DNA from: CAVPTL01 sp963708725
GTDB taxonomy: Bacteria; Actinomycetota; Thermoleophilia; Gaiellales; JAICJC01
Length of the DNA stretch: 64,000 nucleotides
NCBI GenBank assembly: GCA_963708725.1
Contig: CAVPTL010000009.1
Span: forward strand, 186,001-250,000
Direction of reading: 5' to 3'
Below the pieces are notes generated by a model. It worked only from the letters and a program-made list of their open reading frames with translations. It did no database searches and was not told the DNA's origin. Positions 8,965 to 16,269 of the stretch are shown here, in pieces (within the stretch, counting starts at the first letter, position 1; each line of letters starts with the position of its first letter). Position numbers and translations under genes: made by a program.

Positions 8965-9743
8965 AGCGGCCGCAGCTCATCTCCGACGGTGACCGGCCCG
9001 CTGTTGACCACGCGGGCGTAGACCGCAAACGGCAGGCCCTTGTCCCCGTCGTGGGTGGCCACGATGCCTCGGTACTGCTTGATCTCTCGCAGCACCGCGG
9101 CGTCGCGGTCACCGGTCATCGGATCGCGTGTGACCACCGCACAGCGCGGCACCGGCCCCAGCACTTCGAGTTCCAGCTGGCCGATGCCGACCCGCGATCC
9201 CACCCACTCGTCTTCCTGATGCGGGTGATCGAGATCGAGGTAGAGGTTTGCCCGAAACCTGCGACGATCCAGCGCGGGAACGCCGAGCCGTTCGCCGAGC
9301 TGGGAGACCGATTGGTTGCTGACCAGCGTGACCGGCTCGACATCGATCGCACGCGTCCCCCAGGCACGCGCGTCGATCAGCTCAACCTCGCGACGGAGGT
9401 ACCGAGAGAAGGCTGTACCGAACGGCCCGCTCACGACAGCGCCCGGGCGGGGGGTGTTTGCGTAGTCCAGGAACTCGCATGCCGCTTCGGTCTCGACGAT
9501 CGCCTCGACCGGGTCGGCGCCCGGAATCCGTACGACCAACCGCTCGCCGTCGAACTCCGTTTCGACTCGAGAGAGGGCCGGGGATCGGTTGGCGCTGTAG
9601 CCCCGACCGTCACGATCGGCCACGACGAATCGCCGGTCATGAAGCAGCCCGCCCTCGTCCACCTGCCAGCTCGCGGGGGCATACGCGCGCGTGCCCTTGA
9701 CGAACGCAACCTCGATCCGATCAACGCTGGGTGTAGCAGCCAT
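8961..9743 (-). CDS. MOSC domain protein (molybdenum cofactor sulfurase-like)
   Basis: A 260-residue protein with the N-terminal MOSC beta-barrel (residues 1-100) followed by a MOSC domain. The conserved cysteine sits in PVPRCAVVTRDPMTGDRD (about residue 200), as in mARC and YiiM/YcbX-type proteins that bind the molybdenum cofactor and reduce N-hydroxylated compounds or carry sulfur. No ferredoxin or reductase domain is fused, so a separate electron donor would be required. The ATG at 9741-9743 is followed upstream by one of the window's palindromic repeats only 13 bp away. Confidence 0.85.
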   Translation of the reverse strand: MAATPSVDRIEVAFVKGTRAYAPASWQVDEGGLLHDRRFVVADRDGRGYSANRSPALSRVETEFDGERLVVRIPGADPVEAIVETEAACEFLDYANTPRPGAVVSGPFGTAFSRYLRREVELIDARAWGTRAIDVEPVTLVSNQSVSQLGERLGVPALDRRRFRANLYLDLDHPHQEDEWVGSRVGIGQLELEVLGPVPRCAVVTRDPMTGDRDAAVLREIKQYRGIVATHDGDKGLPFAVYARVVNSGPVTVGDELRPL

Positions 9744-9755
9744 CCCCCAACGTTA

Positions 9756-9788
9756 GTGAATAAATGGTGCCAGGCACCATTTATTCAC
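9756..9788. repeat. REP-like palindrome, copy 1
   Basis: A perfect 33-bp palindrome: 16-bp arms (GTGAATAAATGGTGCC and its complement) around a single A. It lies between the starts of the MOSC gene and the end of the SDR gene, both on the minus strand. Three related copies occur at 23478, 46906 and 46955. No transposase is next to it. Size, symmetry and intergenic placement are those of REP elements mobilised by RAYT transposases; that link is inference. Confidence 0.85.
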
Positions 9789-9802
9789 CCGTTTCCTCGT
9801 TG

Positions 9803-10765
9803 TCAGGCGGCGGCGGAGACTCGCGTCTCGAGCAGTTCGAGTGAGATGTCCCAAAGCTGCGCCGCGGCCGCGGGGTCGAGCGCGTAGCCGCGCACCCCGT
9901 CTCGTCCCTCGTGGTCGTCGGCGACCACCATGGCTTCGTTGCAGTCCTCGAAGTAGCGCCCACCGATGCCCTCCAGCTGTGGCGAGGTCGCCACCAGCAC
10001 CGACGTTGCGGCGCCCTGCTCCGGCGTCTTGAACTGCATCACGGTGCCGTTGCGCTGGCCCTCGCGCCATCCGTCGATCACGTCCTGGGAGAGGTGGCGC
10101 TGGAGGTTGGTCAGAATCCCGCCCGGCATCACGGCATTCGCGGTGATCCCGTCCTGCGCCCAGCGGCGGGTCGCTTCGACCGCGAACAGCACGTTGGCGG
10201 TCTTCGACTGGCCGTAAGCGAGCCACGGGTCGTATTCGCGGCGCTCGAAGTGGATATCCGAGAACACCACCGGCGATCGCAGGTGCGCGCCCGAGCTGAG
10301 CGACACGATGCGGGCGTCGCCGTCGACCGCGAGCGCCTCCTGCAACCCAAGCGCGAGCGCGAAGTGGCCGAGGTGATTGGTCGCAAACTGAAGCTCCCAG
10401 CCCTCGGGTGTGTGCCGCTCTGGGCACGCCATCACGCCGGCGTTGTTGACGAGCAGGTGGAGCGGCCCCCACCAGTTCCCGGCAAACGCGTCGATCGACT
10501 CGCGATTCGCCAGGTCGAGGTGGGCCACGTGCACCTGTTCGTTACCCGTGCTGCGGACGATGTCTCGGGCGACGCGGTCGCCGGCGGCGATGTCGCGCAC
10601 CGCGAGCGTCACGTCGGCGCCGGTCTGGGCGAGTGCTCGCGCGGTCTCCACCCCAATGCCCGACGCGGCCCCGGTGACGACCGCTCGCCGGCCGAGCAGA
10701 TTGATGCCCTCGGCCACCTCTTCGGCGGTCGATGTGTTGCTAAACGGCGTTTCGATCCGGTTCAT
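9803..10765 (-). CDS. short-chain dehydrogenase/reductase (SDR)
   Basis: A 320-residue oxidoreductase with a Rossmann fold. The NAD(P)-binding motif TGAASGIG is at residues 31-38, NNAG at 107-110 and the catalytic Y184-x-x-x-K188 in AYGQSK. The long C-terminal part (PGGILTNLQRHL and beyond) matches the retinol-dehydrogenase/WWOX-like group of SDRs. The substrate cannot be told. It is divergent from a TetR-family regulator with two operator-like palindromes in the 105-bp gap, so it is probably the target of that repressor. An AGGGGG ribosome site lies 6 bases before the ATG. Confidence 0.88.
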   Translation of the reverse strand: MNRIETPFSNTSTAEEVAEGINLLGRRAVVTGAASGIGVETARALAQTGADVTLAVRDIAAGDRVARDIVRSTGNEQVHVAHLDLANRESIDAFAGNWWGPLHLLVNNAGVMACPERHTPEGWELQFATNHLGHFALALGLQEALAVDGDARIVSLSSGAHLRSPVVFSDIHFERREYDPWLAYGQSKTANVLFAVEATRRWAQDGITANAVMPGGILTNLQRHLSQDVIDGWREGQRNGTVMQFKTPEQGAATSVLVATSPQLEGIGGRYFEDCNEAMVVADDHEGRDGVRGYALDPAAAAQLWDISLELLETRVSAAA

Positions 10766-10800
10766 TGTGGCCCCCTGATGGACTCGCTAAGATCAGATAT

Positions 10801-10847
10801 GCGGAGGTCGCCTCCGCTTTCACTGAGATTAGCGGAGGTACCCTCCG
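10801..10847. promoter_or_regulatory. double TetR-type operator
   Basis: Two palindromes share the core CGGAGG-N3-CCTCCG. The first (10801-10817) has 7-bp arms with a TCG centre; the second (10833-10847) has 6-bp arms with a TAC centre. Their centres are 31 bp apart, about three helical turns, so two dimers would sit on the same face of the DNA. Both lie between the divergent SDR and TetR genes, which suggests autoregulation and repression of the SDR gene. Confidence 0.7.
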
Positions 10848-10855
10848 TTTTGCAA
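10826..10855 (-). promoter_or_regulatory. probable promoter of the SDR gene
   Basis: On the minus strand TTGCAA (10855-10850) and TAATCT (10831-10826) are separated by 18 bp, a fair sigma-A-type pair. The second operator palindrome occupies the spacer, so a bound repressor would block RNA polymerase. The leader to the SDR start would be about 55 bases. Confidence 0.5.
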
Positions 10856-10870
10856 GTCGGGAGTTCCAGC

Positions 10871-11449
10871 GTGGTCGAGACCGAACATCTGCGAGCCGAT
10901 GCGCGCCGCAACCGGGAAAAGCTGTTGGCGGTGGCGGCCGACGCGTTTGCGACCTCCGGCGTCGACTCCTCGCTCGAGGCGATTGCCCGCCAAGCCGGTG
11001 TCGGTGTGGGAACGCTCTACCGGCACTTCCCGACGCGCGACGCGCTGATCGCCGCGACCTACCGCCGCGAGGTCGACCAGCTGTGTTCACTTGCCGGTGA
11101 GCTGCCCCAGACGATGGCGGCCGACGTCGCCCTTCGCACCTGGATGGACGGCTTTGTTCGCTATGCGGCGACCAAGCGGGGGATGGGGGAGGCGCTGCGT
11201 GAGGTGATGGCGTCCAACTCGGAGTTGTTCTCCGAGACGCGAACGAGGCTGATCGATTCGATCGACTCGCTCGTGGACGCCGGGATCGCCGCCGGCTCGA
11301 TCCGCGAGGATGCAACCGGCCTGGACGTGCTGAGTCTGCTGGGGGCCGTGTTCATGGTGCGCGAAGGGCCCGAGCACGACGCCCAGACAACGCGAATCCT
11401 CGACCTCGTTACCGACGGTCTGCGCCCTCAGCGCCCCAGCACGAGCTGA
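10871..11449 (+). CDS. TetR/AcrR family transcriptional regulator
   Basis: A 192-residue repressor. The N-terminal helix-turn-helix has the typical run SSLEAIARQAGVGVGTLYRHF (about residues 36-56) and the C-terminal ligand-binding helices follow. GTG 10871 is chosen as start because CGGGAG at 10858-10863 is a ribosome site and homologues start just before the ARRNREKLL segment; upstream in-frame codons would run through the operators. It probably controls the divergent SDR gene and itself through the CGGAGG-N3-CCTCCG pair. The ligand is unknown. Confidence 0.88.
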   Translation: MVETEHLRADARRNREKLLAVAADAFATSGVDSSLEAIARQAGVGVGTLYRHFPTRDALIAATYRREVDQLCSLAGELPQTMAADVALRTWMDGFVRYAATKRGMGEALREVMASNSELFSETRTRLIDSIDSLVDAGIAAGSIREDATGLDVLSLLGAVFMVREGPEHDAQTTRILDLVTDGLRPQRPSTS

Positions 11450-11472
11450 AGCCGGCGAGCGCCGGAATCGGC

Positions 11473-12711
11473 ATGTGGTTTACTGGCCACGTGCCCGACC
11501 CGCCGCAAGTGCAGCCCGTCTCGAGTCTGCGCGTACCGAACCTCTCAGACATCGACATGACGGCGCTTCGGGCAGAGCGGCTGGCTCGGCTACAGGCCTC
11601 GATGCGGGCGCACGGCGTTCCCGCATGCCTGTTCTTTCATCAGGCGAACATCCGCTATGCGACCGGCACCAACGTGATGAAGATCTGGTCGTCCGAGACA
11701 TTTTCGCGCCACTGTGTGGTGCCTGCCGAAGGCGAGCCGGTGCTGTTCGAGGCCGAGACCTCGCGCGACGTTTCGGCGATGAAGATCCGCGACGTGCGGG
11801 TGGCGACCACCTGGCAGTTCATCCCCAGCCGGGCCGAGCAGCTGTCCCGGGAATGGGCGGCCGAGCTCAAGACGCTGCTCCGAGAACTCGGCGCCGACGA
11901 CGGCCCGCTGGGGCTCGACCAGCTCGACACCGTCGGGTTCAATGCGCTCGCCAACGCCGGCATCGAGGTCGTCGATTCGACTGCGATCACCATGGGGGCG
12001 CGCGACATCAAAACTCCTCAGGAGATCGGGCTGATCAAGATCAACGGTGCGATCGGAGACGCCATGCTGGGCGATTTCGAGCGCGCGATCCGGCCGGGCG
12101 TTCACGAGCACGAGTTGCTCGCCACGATCACCGACACGCTCCTGCAAAACCAGGGTGAGTACGTGTTCACACGGCTGGTGAGCTCGGGGCGAAACACCAA
12201 CCCGTGGGGCAGTGAGGCGCGCGACAAGATCGTGATGCCGGGTGACCTGGTGGCGGTCGACACTGACGCCTACGGGGTCGAGGGCTACATGATCGACGTG
12301 TCGCGCACGTTCCTCTGTGGTGAGGAGGCGTCGCCCGGACAGATCGAGGTGTACAAGATCGCCCACGACATGATGGTGCAGATGCGCGAGCTGCTGCGGC
12401 CCGGCATGACCTACGACGAGTACGCCCGGGCGTGTCCCGCACTCCCGCAACGGTTTCGGGCTCAGCAGTACGAGTGCATGGTGCACGGCATCGGCCTTCA
12501 GGACGAGAGCCCGTCGATCTACTACCCCGACCAGGCTCCCAACCTGACCGACTCGGTGCTCACGCCGGACATGGCCCTCTGCCTCGAGGTCTATGTCGGC
12601 GAGGTGGGCGGACACTACGGGGTCAAGCTGGAGGATCAGGTACTGGTCACCGAAACAGGTGCCGAGCTGCTGTGCACCTACCCGTACGACCGCAAGCTGC
12701 TGGGCCTGTGA
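11473..12711 (+). CDS. M24 family metallopeptidase-fold protein (Xaa-Pro peptidase / creatinase type)
   Basis: A 412-residue pita-bread-fold enzyme with an N-terminal creatinase-like domain (residues 30-170). The dinuclear metal ligands are all present: Asp in VAVDTDAYG, Asp in MIDVSRTF, His in MVHGIG, Glu in ALCLEVYVGE and Glu in VKLEDQ. Prolidases and Xaa-Pro aminopeptidases share this set. The ending (VKLEDQVLVTE... YPYDRKLLGL) and the Asp-Glu-Ser-Pro stretch after the histidine also recall DddP, an M24-type DMSP lyase, so peptidase activity should not be assumed. GTG 11491 is an alternative start. It overlaps the next gene by four bases (GTGA). Confidence 0.82.
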   Translation: MWFTGHVPDPPQVQPVSSLRVPNLSDIDMTALRAERLARLQASMRAHGVPACLFFHQANIRYATGTNVMKIWSSETFSRHCVVPAEGEPVLFEAETSRDVSAMKIRDVRVATTWQFIPSRAEQLSREWAAELKTLLRELGADDGPLGLDQLDTVGFNALANAGIEVVDSTAITMGARDIKTPQEIGLIKINGAIGDAMLGDFERAIRPGVHEHELLATITDTLLQNQGEYVFTRLVSSGRNTNPWGSEARDKIVMPGDLVAVDTDAYGVEGYMIDVSRTFLCGEEASPGQIEVYKIAHDMMVQMRELLRPGMTYDEYARACPALPQRFRAQQYECMVHGIGLQDESPSIYYPDQAPNLTDSVLTPDMALCLEVYVGEVGGHYGVKLEDQVLVTETGAELLCTYPYDRKLLGL

Positions 12712-13340
12712 CCCTCGGCCCGGGGCGCCTGCACGCGCTGATCGACGGCGTATTCGCGATTGCACTGACACTGCTGGTGCTCGACCTGCCGAGGCCTCAT
12801 GACTCGACCCGGCTGGTGCACGATCTCGCACACGAATGGCCGAGCTACGTCGCCTACCTGGTCTCGTTCACCACCATCGGCGTGCTCTGGATCGAGCACC
12901 ATGGGATGATGAGTGCGGTCAAGCAGATCAACCGCCGTTTCCTGGAGCGGACGCTGGTGTTTCTGCTGTTCATCTCGATCATCCCTTGGCCAACGGCGAT
13001 CGCGGCGTCGTACGCCGACACCGGCCAGGCTCGCCCGGCCGCGATCCTGTATGCCACCGTGATGATGCTGATGGGCCTGTCGTTTGCCGCGGGTTGGAGG
13101 TATCTCTCCCAGCATCCCGAGCTGGTGTACGAACCTGCGCGGCCAGCGTTCGCTGCGGGGACGCGACGGGCGACCCTTGGCGGTCTCGTGTACGTGGTCG
13201 CGATCGCGGTGGCGGTGGTCAGCCCCACGGCATCATTCGCCGTCGACGCCGCCATCGCCATCTACTTCGCGGTCTCAAAGAGCGAGGTGCCGGGGCTGAT
13301 CCAGCAGGCCACGCTGGGGGATTCCGGCGCCGCGTCCTAG
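12708..13340 (+). CDS. TMEM175 (DUF1211) family membrane protein
   Basis: A 210-residue protein with about six membrane helices. It starts at GTG 12708, which overlaps the preceding stop. The family signature near the N-terminus normally reads R-x-x-A-F-S-D-G-V-F-A-I-A; here it is RLHALIDGVFAIALTLLVLDL, so Phe-Ser is replaced by Leu-Ile while the Asp is kept. TMEM175 proteins are potassium channels in the characterised cases, and the FSD motif is important for assembly, so channel function in this copy is uncertain. Probably co-transcribed with the M24 gene. Its stop overlaps a small convergent frame in CTAG at 13337-13340. Confidence 0.8.
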   Translation: MTLGPGRLHALIDGVFAIALTLLVLDLPRPHDSTRLVHDLAHEWPSYVAYLVSFTTIGVLWIEHHGMMSAVKQINRRFLERTLVFLLFISIIPWPTAIAASYADTGQARPAAILYATVMMLMGLSFAAGWRYLSQHPELVYEPARPAFAAGTRRATLGGLVYVVAIAVAVVSPTASFAVDAAIAIYFAVSKSEVPGLIQQATLGDSGAAS

Positions 13341-13486
13341 GCGGGCTTGTCGATCTCCTGCGAGCGCATCTCGGCCCAGGATCGCAGCGGGGCAACGTCA
13401 CGCTCGCGGGCAACGGCGGGTGTCGGTGCCGCCACATCGCCGACCGTGGCGATTGGCACCTTGGCGATATCCACGGGAGTTGTCAT
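13337..13486 (-). CDS. small hypothetical protein (49 aa)
   Basis: A 49-residue frame that starts MTTPVDIAKVP and ends SQEIDKPA. It is not recognised. Support is moderate: it fills a 260-bp gap, its stop interlocks with that of the convergent TMEM175 gene, and a TACGGT hexamer lies exactly 6 bases before the ATG, the arrangement seen at other likely leaderless genes here. An upstream in-frame ATG at 13546 would extend it by 20 residues. It may be a short unstructured protein; the function is unknown. Confidence 0.4.
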   Translation of the reverse strand: MTTPVDIAKVPIATVGDVAAPTPAVARERDVAPLRSWAEMRSQEIDKPA

Positions 13487-13603
13487 ACCCGTACCGTAGA
13501 CGGCGTCGGCCGCTGAGCGATGAGTTTTGCGACGCGGCGTGGTCATAGATGTCGAGAGGGCCGCACTTCGCGCGGCGAAAAATCGGACTGAAGGGAATGC
13601 ACC

Positions 13604-14077
13604 ATGCCCAAAATGACCCCATGCCTGTGGTTCGATACCGACGGCGAGGATGCCGCGAACCTCTACGTGTCGGTGTTTCCGAACTCCAGGATCACCGATA
13701 TCTCCTACTACGGCGAGGGAAGCCGGCGACCGGCGGACCTGGCGCTGACAGTGAGCTTTGAACTCGACGGCAATCGGTTTCTGGCACTGAACGGCGGACC
13801 TGAATACAGCTTCACGCCGGCCGTCTCGTTCCAGGTGCACTGCTCCAATCAGGAGGAGGTCGACTGGTACTGGACCAAGCTCGGCGAGGGCGGCGAGGAG
13901 AGCTGGTGTGGATGGCTGCAAGACCGGTTTGGTTTGTCGTGGCAGATCGTTCCCTACCGTCTGGAAGAACTGCTCACCGATCCCGACAAGGACAAGGCCG
14001 CACGAGTGATGAAATCGATGATGGAGATGCGAAAGATCGACATCGCCGCACTCGAGCAGGCCGCGGCGGCCGGTTAG
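13604..14077 (+). CDS. VOC family protein (PhnB / 3-demethylubiquinone methyltransferase-like)
   Basis: A 157-residue protein of the PF06983 glyoxalase superfamily. Typical features are the opening PKMTPCLWFDTDGEDAANLYVS, FPNSRITDISYYGEG, and the C-terminal WQIVPYRLEELLTDPDKDKAARVMKSMMEM. The family name refers to an old misannotation; members have a VOC fold and mostly unknown substrates. An AAGGGAA ribosome site lies ahead of the ATG. It is a single gene between a small minus-strand frame and a binding protein gene. Confidence 0.88.
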   Translation: MPKMTPCLWFDTDGEDAANLYVSVFPNSRITDISYYGEGSRRPADLALTVSFELDGNRFLALNGGPEYSFTPAVSFQVHCSNQEEVDWYWTKLGEGGEESWCGWLQDRFGLSWQIVPYRLEELLTDPDKDKAARVMKSMMEMRKIDIAALEQAAAAG

Positions 14078-14166
14078 CTATGAGCGGGATCACCGTCTTT
14101 CTTGTTGGGTTTGTGACATAACTCTCGGTTCAGTACGCGTTGTCCACTCGTAGCCGGGAGATGTCA

Positions 14167-15270
14167 ATGAAAATGAACCGAGCGCAGTTCATCGGGGCGG
14201 GGGCAATGACCCTTGCGGCCACGGCATGTGGGGGATCGACGGGCAGCGGATCATCGAGCGCCCCGGCCAGCGCGACCGGCGGCAAGATCGAGCCGACGCT
14301 GAACTTCTACAACTGGGCGCAGTACACGAACCCCGTGAACATCACCGGCTTCGAGAAGAAGTACAACGTCGATCTTCAGCAGACGAACTACACCTCCAAC
14401 GAGGAGCTGCTCACAAAGCTCAGCGCGACCAAGGGCCAGCAGGTGTACGACATCATCGTGCCCGACGCCGACCACGTGAACATCGAGAAGGGGCTGGGCC
14501 TGCTGCTCGAGTTGGATCACAGCCTGATCCCCAACATCAAGAATCTCGATCCGCACTGGACGAAGCTGCCGTTCGACCCCGGCAACAAGTACTCGGTGAT
14601 CAAGGACACGGGCATCACGACGTTCACCCGCCGCACCGACACGGTGCCCAAGAAGATGGAGACGTGGACGGAGTTTTTCGACTTCCTGCCACAGGCCAAC
14701 GGCCTCAAGGTGAACTTCATCGAGAGTCCCTCCGAGGTGATCGGGGTCGCCCTGATCTCGCTGGGCTATTCGATGAATACCGACGACGACGATCAGCTGA
14801 ATGCGGCCAAGCAGCTGCTGCTGAAGGTGCGCCCGAACGTCACCACGATCAATGAGGTCTACCTCGACGACTTCCAAAACGGCAACATCGACCTGGGCAT
14901 CACGTACTCGGGCGACGCCCTGCGTGTGCAGGCCGCACGGCCGGAGAAGGACATCGACATCGCGATTCCGCCGAAGTCCGAGATCTGGATCGACAACTGG
15001 GCCATCTCCGCGTCGGCACCCGATCCGAACGCCGCGCACGCCTGGATCAATTACATCCTTCAGCCACCGCAGAACGCCGCGGAGATGAGCTACAACGCCT
15101 ACGAGGTGGGAACCCCGGCGTCGTTCCCGCTGGTGAAGCCCCAGTCGCTGGTCACCAACCCGCTGGTGGTGTTCTCCAGCGACATCCTCTCCAACTACGA
15201 GGTGCTGGCGACCACTCCCGAGGGCTTGCAGAAGCGGATCGCGATCTGGGACGAGTTCAAGGCGGGCTGA
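14167..15270 (+). CDS. extracellular solute-binding lipoprotein, PotD-like
   Basis: A 367-residue substrate-binding protein of the spermidine/putrescine (PotD/PotF) type. A twin-residue N-region and hydrophobic stretch lead to a lipobox ending at the cysteine in TACGGS, followed by a Ser-rich linker. The mature protein opens with PTLNFYNWAQYTNP, typical for PotD. ATG 14167 is chosen because GGGAG lies 6 bases upstream; ATG 14161 and 14173 are alternatives. No permease or ATPase gene of the Pot type is adjacent, so this is an orphan binding protein that must work with a transporter elsewhere. Its stop abuts that of the convergent nitrilase gene. Confidence 0.85.
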   Translation: MKMNRAQFIGAGAMTLAATACGGSTGSGSSSAPASATGGKIEPTLNFYNWAQYTNPVNITGFEKKYNVDLQQTNYTSNEELLTKLSATKGQQVYDIIVPDADHVNIEKGLGLLLELDHSLIPNIKNLDPHWTKLPFDPGNKYSVIKDTGITTFTRRTDTVPKKMETWTEFFDFLPQANGLKVNFIESPSEVIGVALISLGYSMNTDDDDQLNAAKQLLLKVRPNVTTINEVYLDDFQNGNIDLGITYSGDALRVQAARPEKDIDIAIPPKSEIWIDNWAISASAPDPNAAHAWINYILQPPQNAAEMSYNAYEVGTPASFPLVKPQSLVTNPLVVFSSDILSNYEVLATTPEGLQKRIAIWDEFKAG

Positions 15271-16260
15271 TCAGGCTTCGACCGAGTCGGCGGGCGGCTC
15301 CCGCAGCCAGTTGATCTGGCGCTGGGGCCGTTCGTCGACGGTCAGCTGAAACACGTCTGGGCGGTTGTAGTGCCCGGTGGTGTCGAGCGACTGCTGCTCT
15401 TCGACGATCCGCGTCAGGTCGATCTCGGCGTACACGATGGTCTCGCTTCCGGTCACCGGCCCTGCGACCCATTCGCCGTCGGGCCCGATAACCCCAGAGC
15501 CGCCCACCAGGATCGGGTCGGAGTCAAATCCGCCCGCCGCCCAGATCGCCGGGTCGAGGCCGACATCGGCGGGGAGATCCGAAGGGCGCATGAACGACCC
15601 CACGCAGATCACATAGCAGCGGCCCTCGAAGGCGTAGTGGCGGCTGGCGAGGTGCTCGCCGTCGCGCGCGTCCGGCCACGAGGCGACGTGGATCTGCTCG
15701 CCCTTGGAGTGCATCGCAAACCGCGCCAGCGGCATCCAGTGCTCCCAGCACACCAGCGCGCCGACGCGCCCAACGCTGGTCGGGAAGACGTGAAGAGTGC
15801 TGCCATCGCCACGGCCCCAGAGGATCCGTTCGGCGTGGGTGGGCACCAGCTTGCGGTGTACCCCACGCACGGTTCCATCTGCCGAGATGAAGAGTTGCGA
15901 GTTGTAGAGCGTGCCCGGCGAGGCGTCGTTGTCGCGCTCGTTGATCCCGATGCACACCTCAACCCCGCAGCGTTTTGCCACCTTGCAGAGGGCGTCGGTC
16001 TCGGGGCCGGGGACCGTGATCGCACTCTCGAACAGCCTGGCGTATGCGCGCTTGGCGCGGGGATCATCCCAGCCGGCGGCACCGAAGATCCAGGCCGGAT
16101 AGCCGGTCACCCACGTCTCGGGAAACGCGACCAGGCCGGCGCCCCCCGCTGCGGCTTCCTCGATCAGCAGCGTGGCCTTGGCAATGGTCGCCGCCAGATC
16201 AAACAGGATCGGCGCGGCCTGGACGGCGGCGATCACACGGGTTGGGCGCGAGTCATCCAC
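15271..16260 (-). CDS. nitrilase / carbon-nitrogen hydrolase
   Basis: A 329-residue nitrilase-superfamily enzyme. The catalytic triad is visible as E48 (FPETW), K137 (HRKLVPT) and C171 (VCWEHWMPL). The CWEHWMP motif and the E in HAERILWGRGDG match true nitrilases (aliphatic, aromatic or cyanide-hydrolysing) rather than amidases. It starts at GTG 16258-16260 and lies 9 bp downstream of the exporter gene on the same strand, so the two are probably one transcript. Export of a compound and hydrolysis of a nitrile could be linked, but nothing in the sequence identifies the substrate. Confidence 0.9.
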   Translation of the reverse strand: MDDSRPTRVIAAVQAAPILFDLAATIAKATLLIEEAAAGGAGLVAFPETWVTGYPAWIFGAAGWDDPRAKRAYARLFESAITVPGPETDALCKVAKRCGVEVCIGINERDNDASPGTLYNSQLFISADGTVRGVHRKLVPTHAERILWGRGDGSTLHVFPTSVGRVGALVCWEHWMPLARFAMHSKGEQIHVASWPDARDGEHLASRHYAFEGRCYVICVGSFMRPSDLPADVGLDPAIWAAGGFDSDPILVGGSGVIGPDGEWVAGPVTGSETIVYAEIDLTRIVEEQQSLDTTGHYNRPDVFQLTVDERPQRQINWLREPPADSVEA

Positions 16261-16269
16261 GCGACGATC

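Noticed and set aside
9911..11449. A 512-codon frame that would fuse upstream sequence to the TetR gene
   Set aside because: The upstream 320 codons are antisense to the SDR gene and cross the operator; GTG 10871 with its ribosome site gives a normal TetR length.
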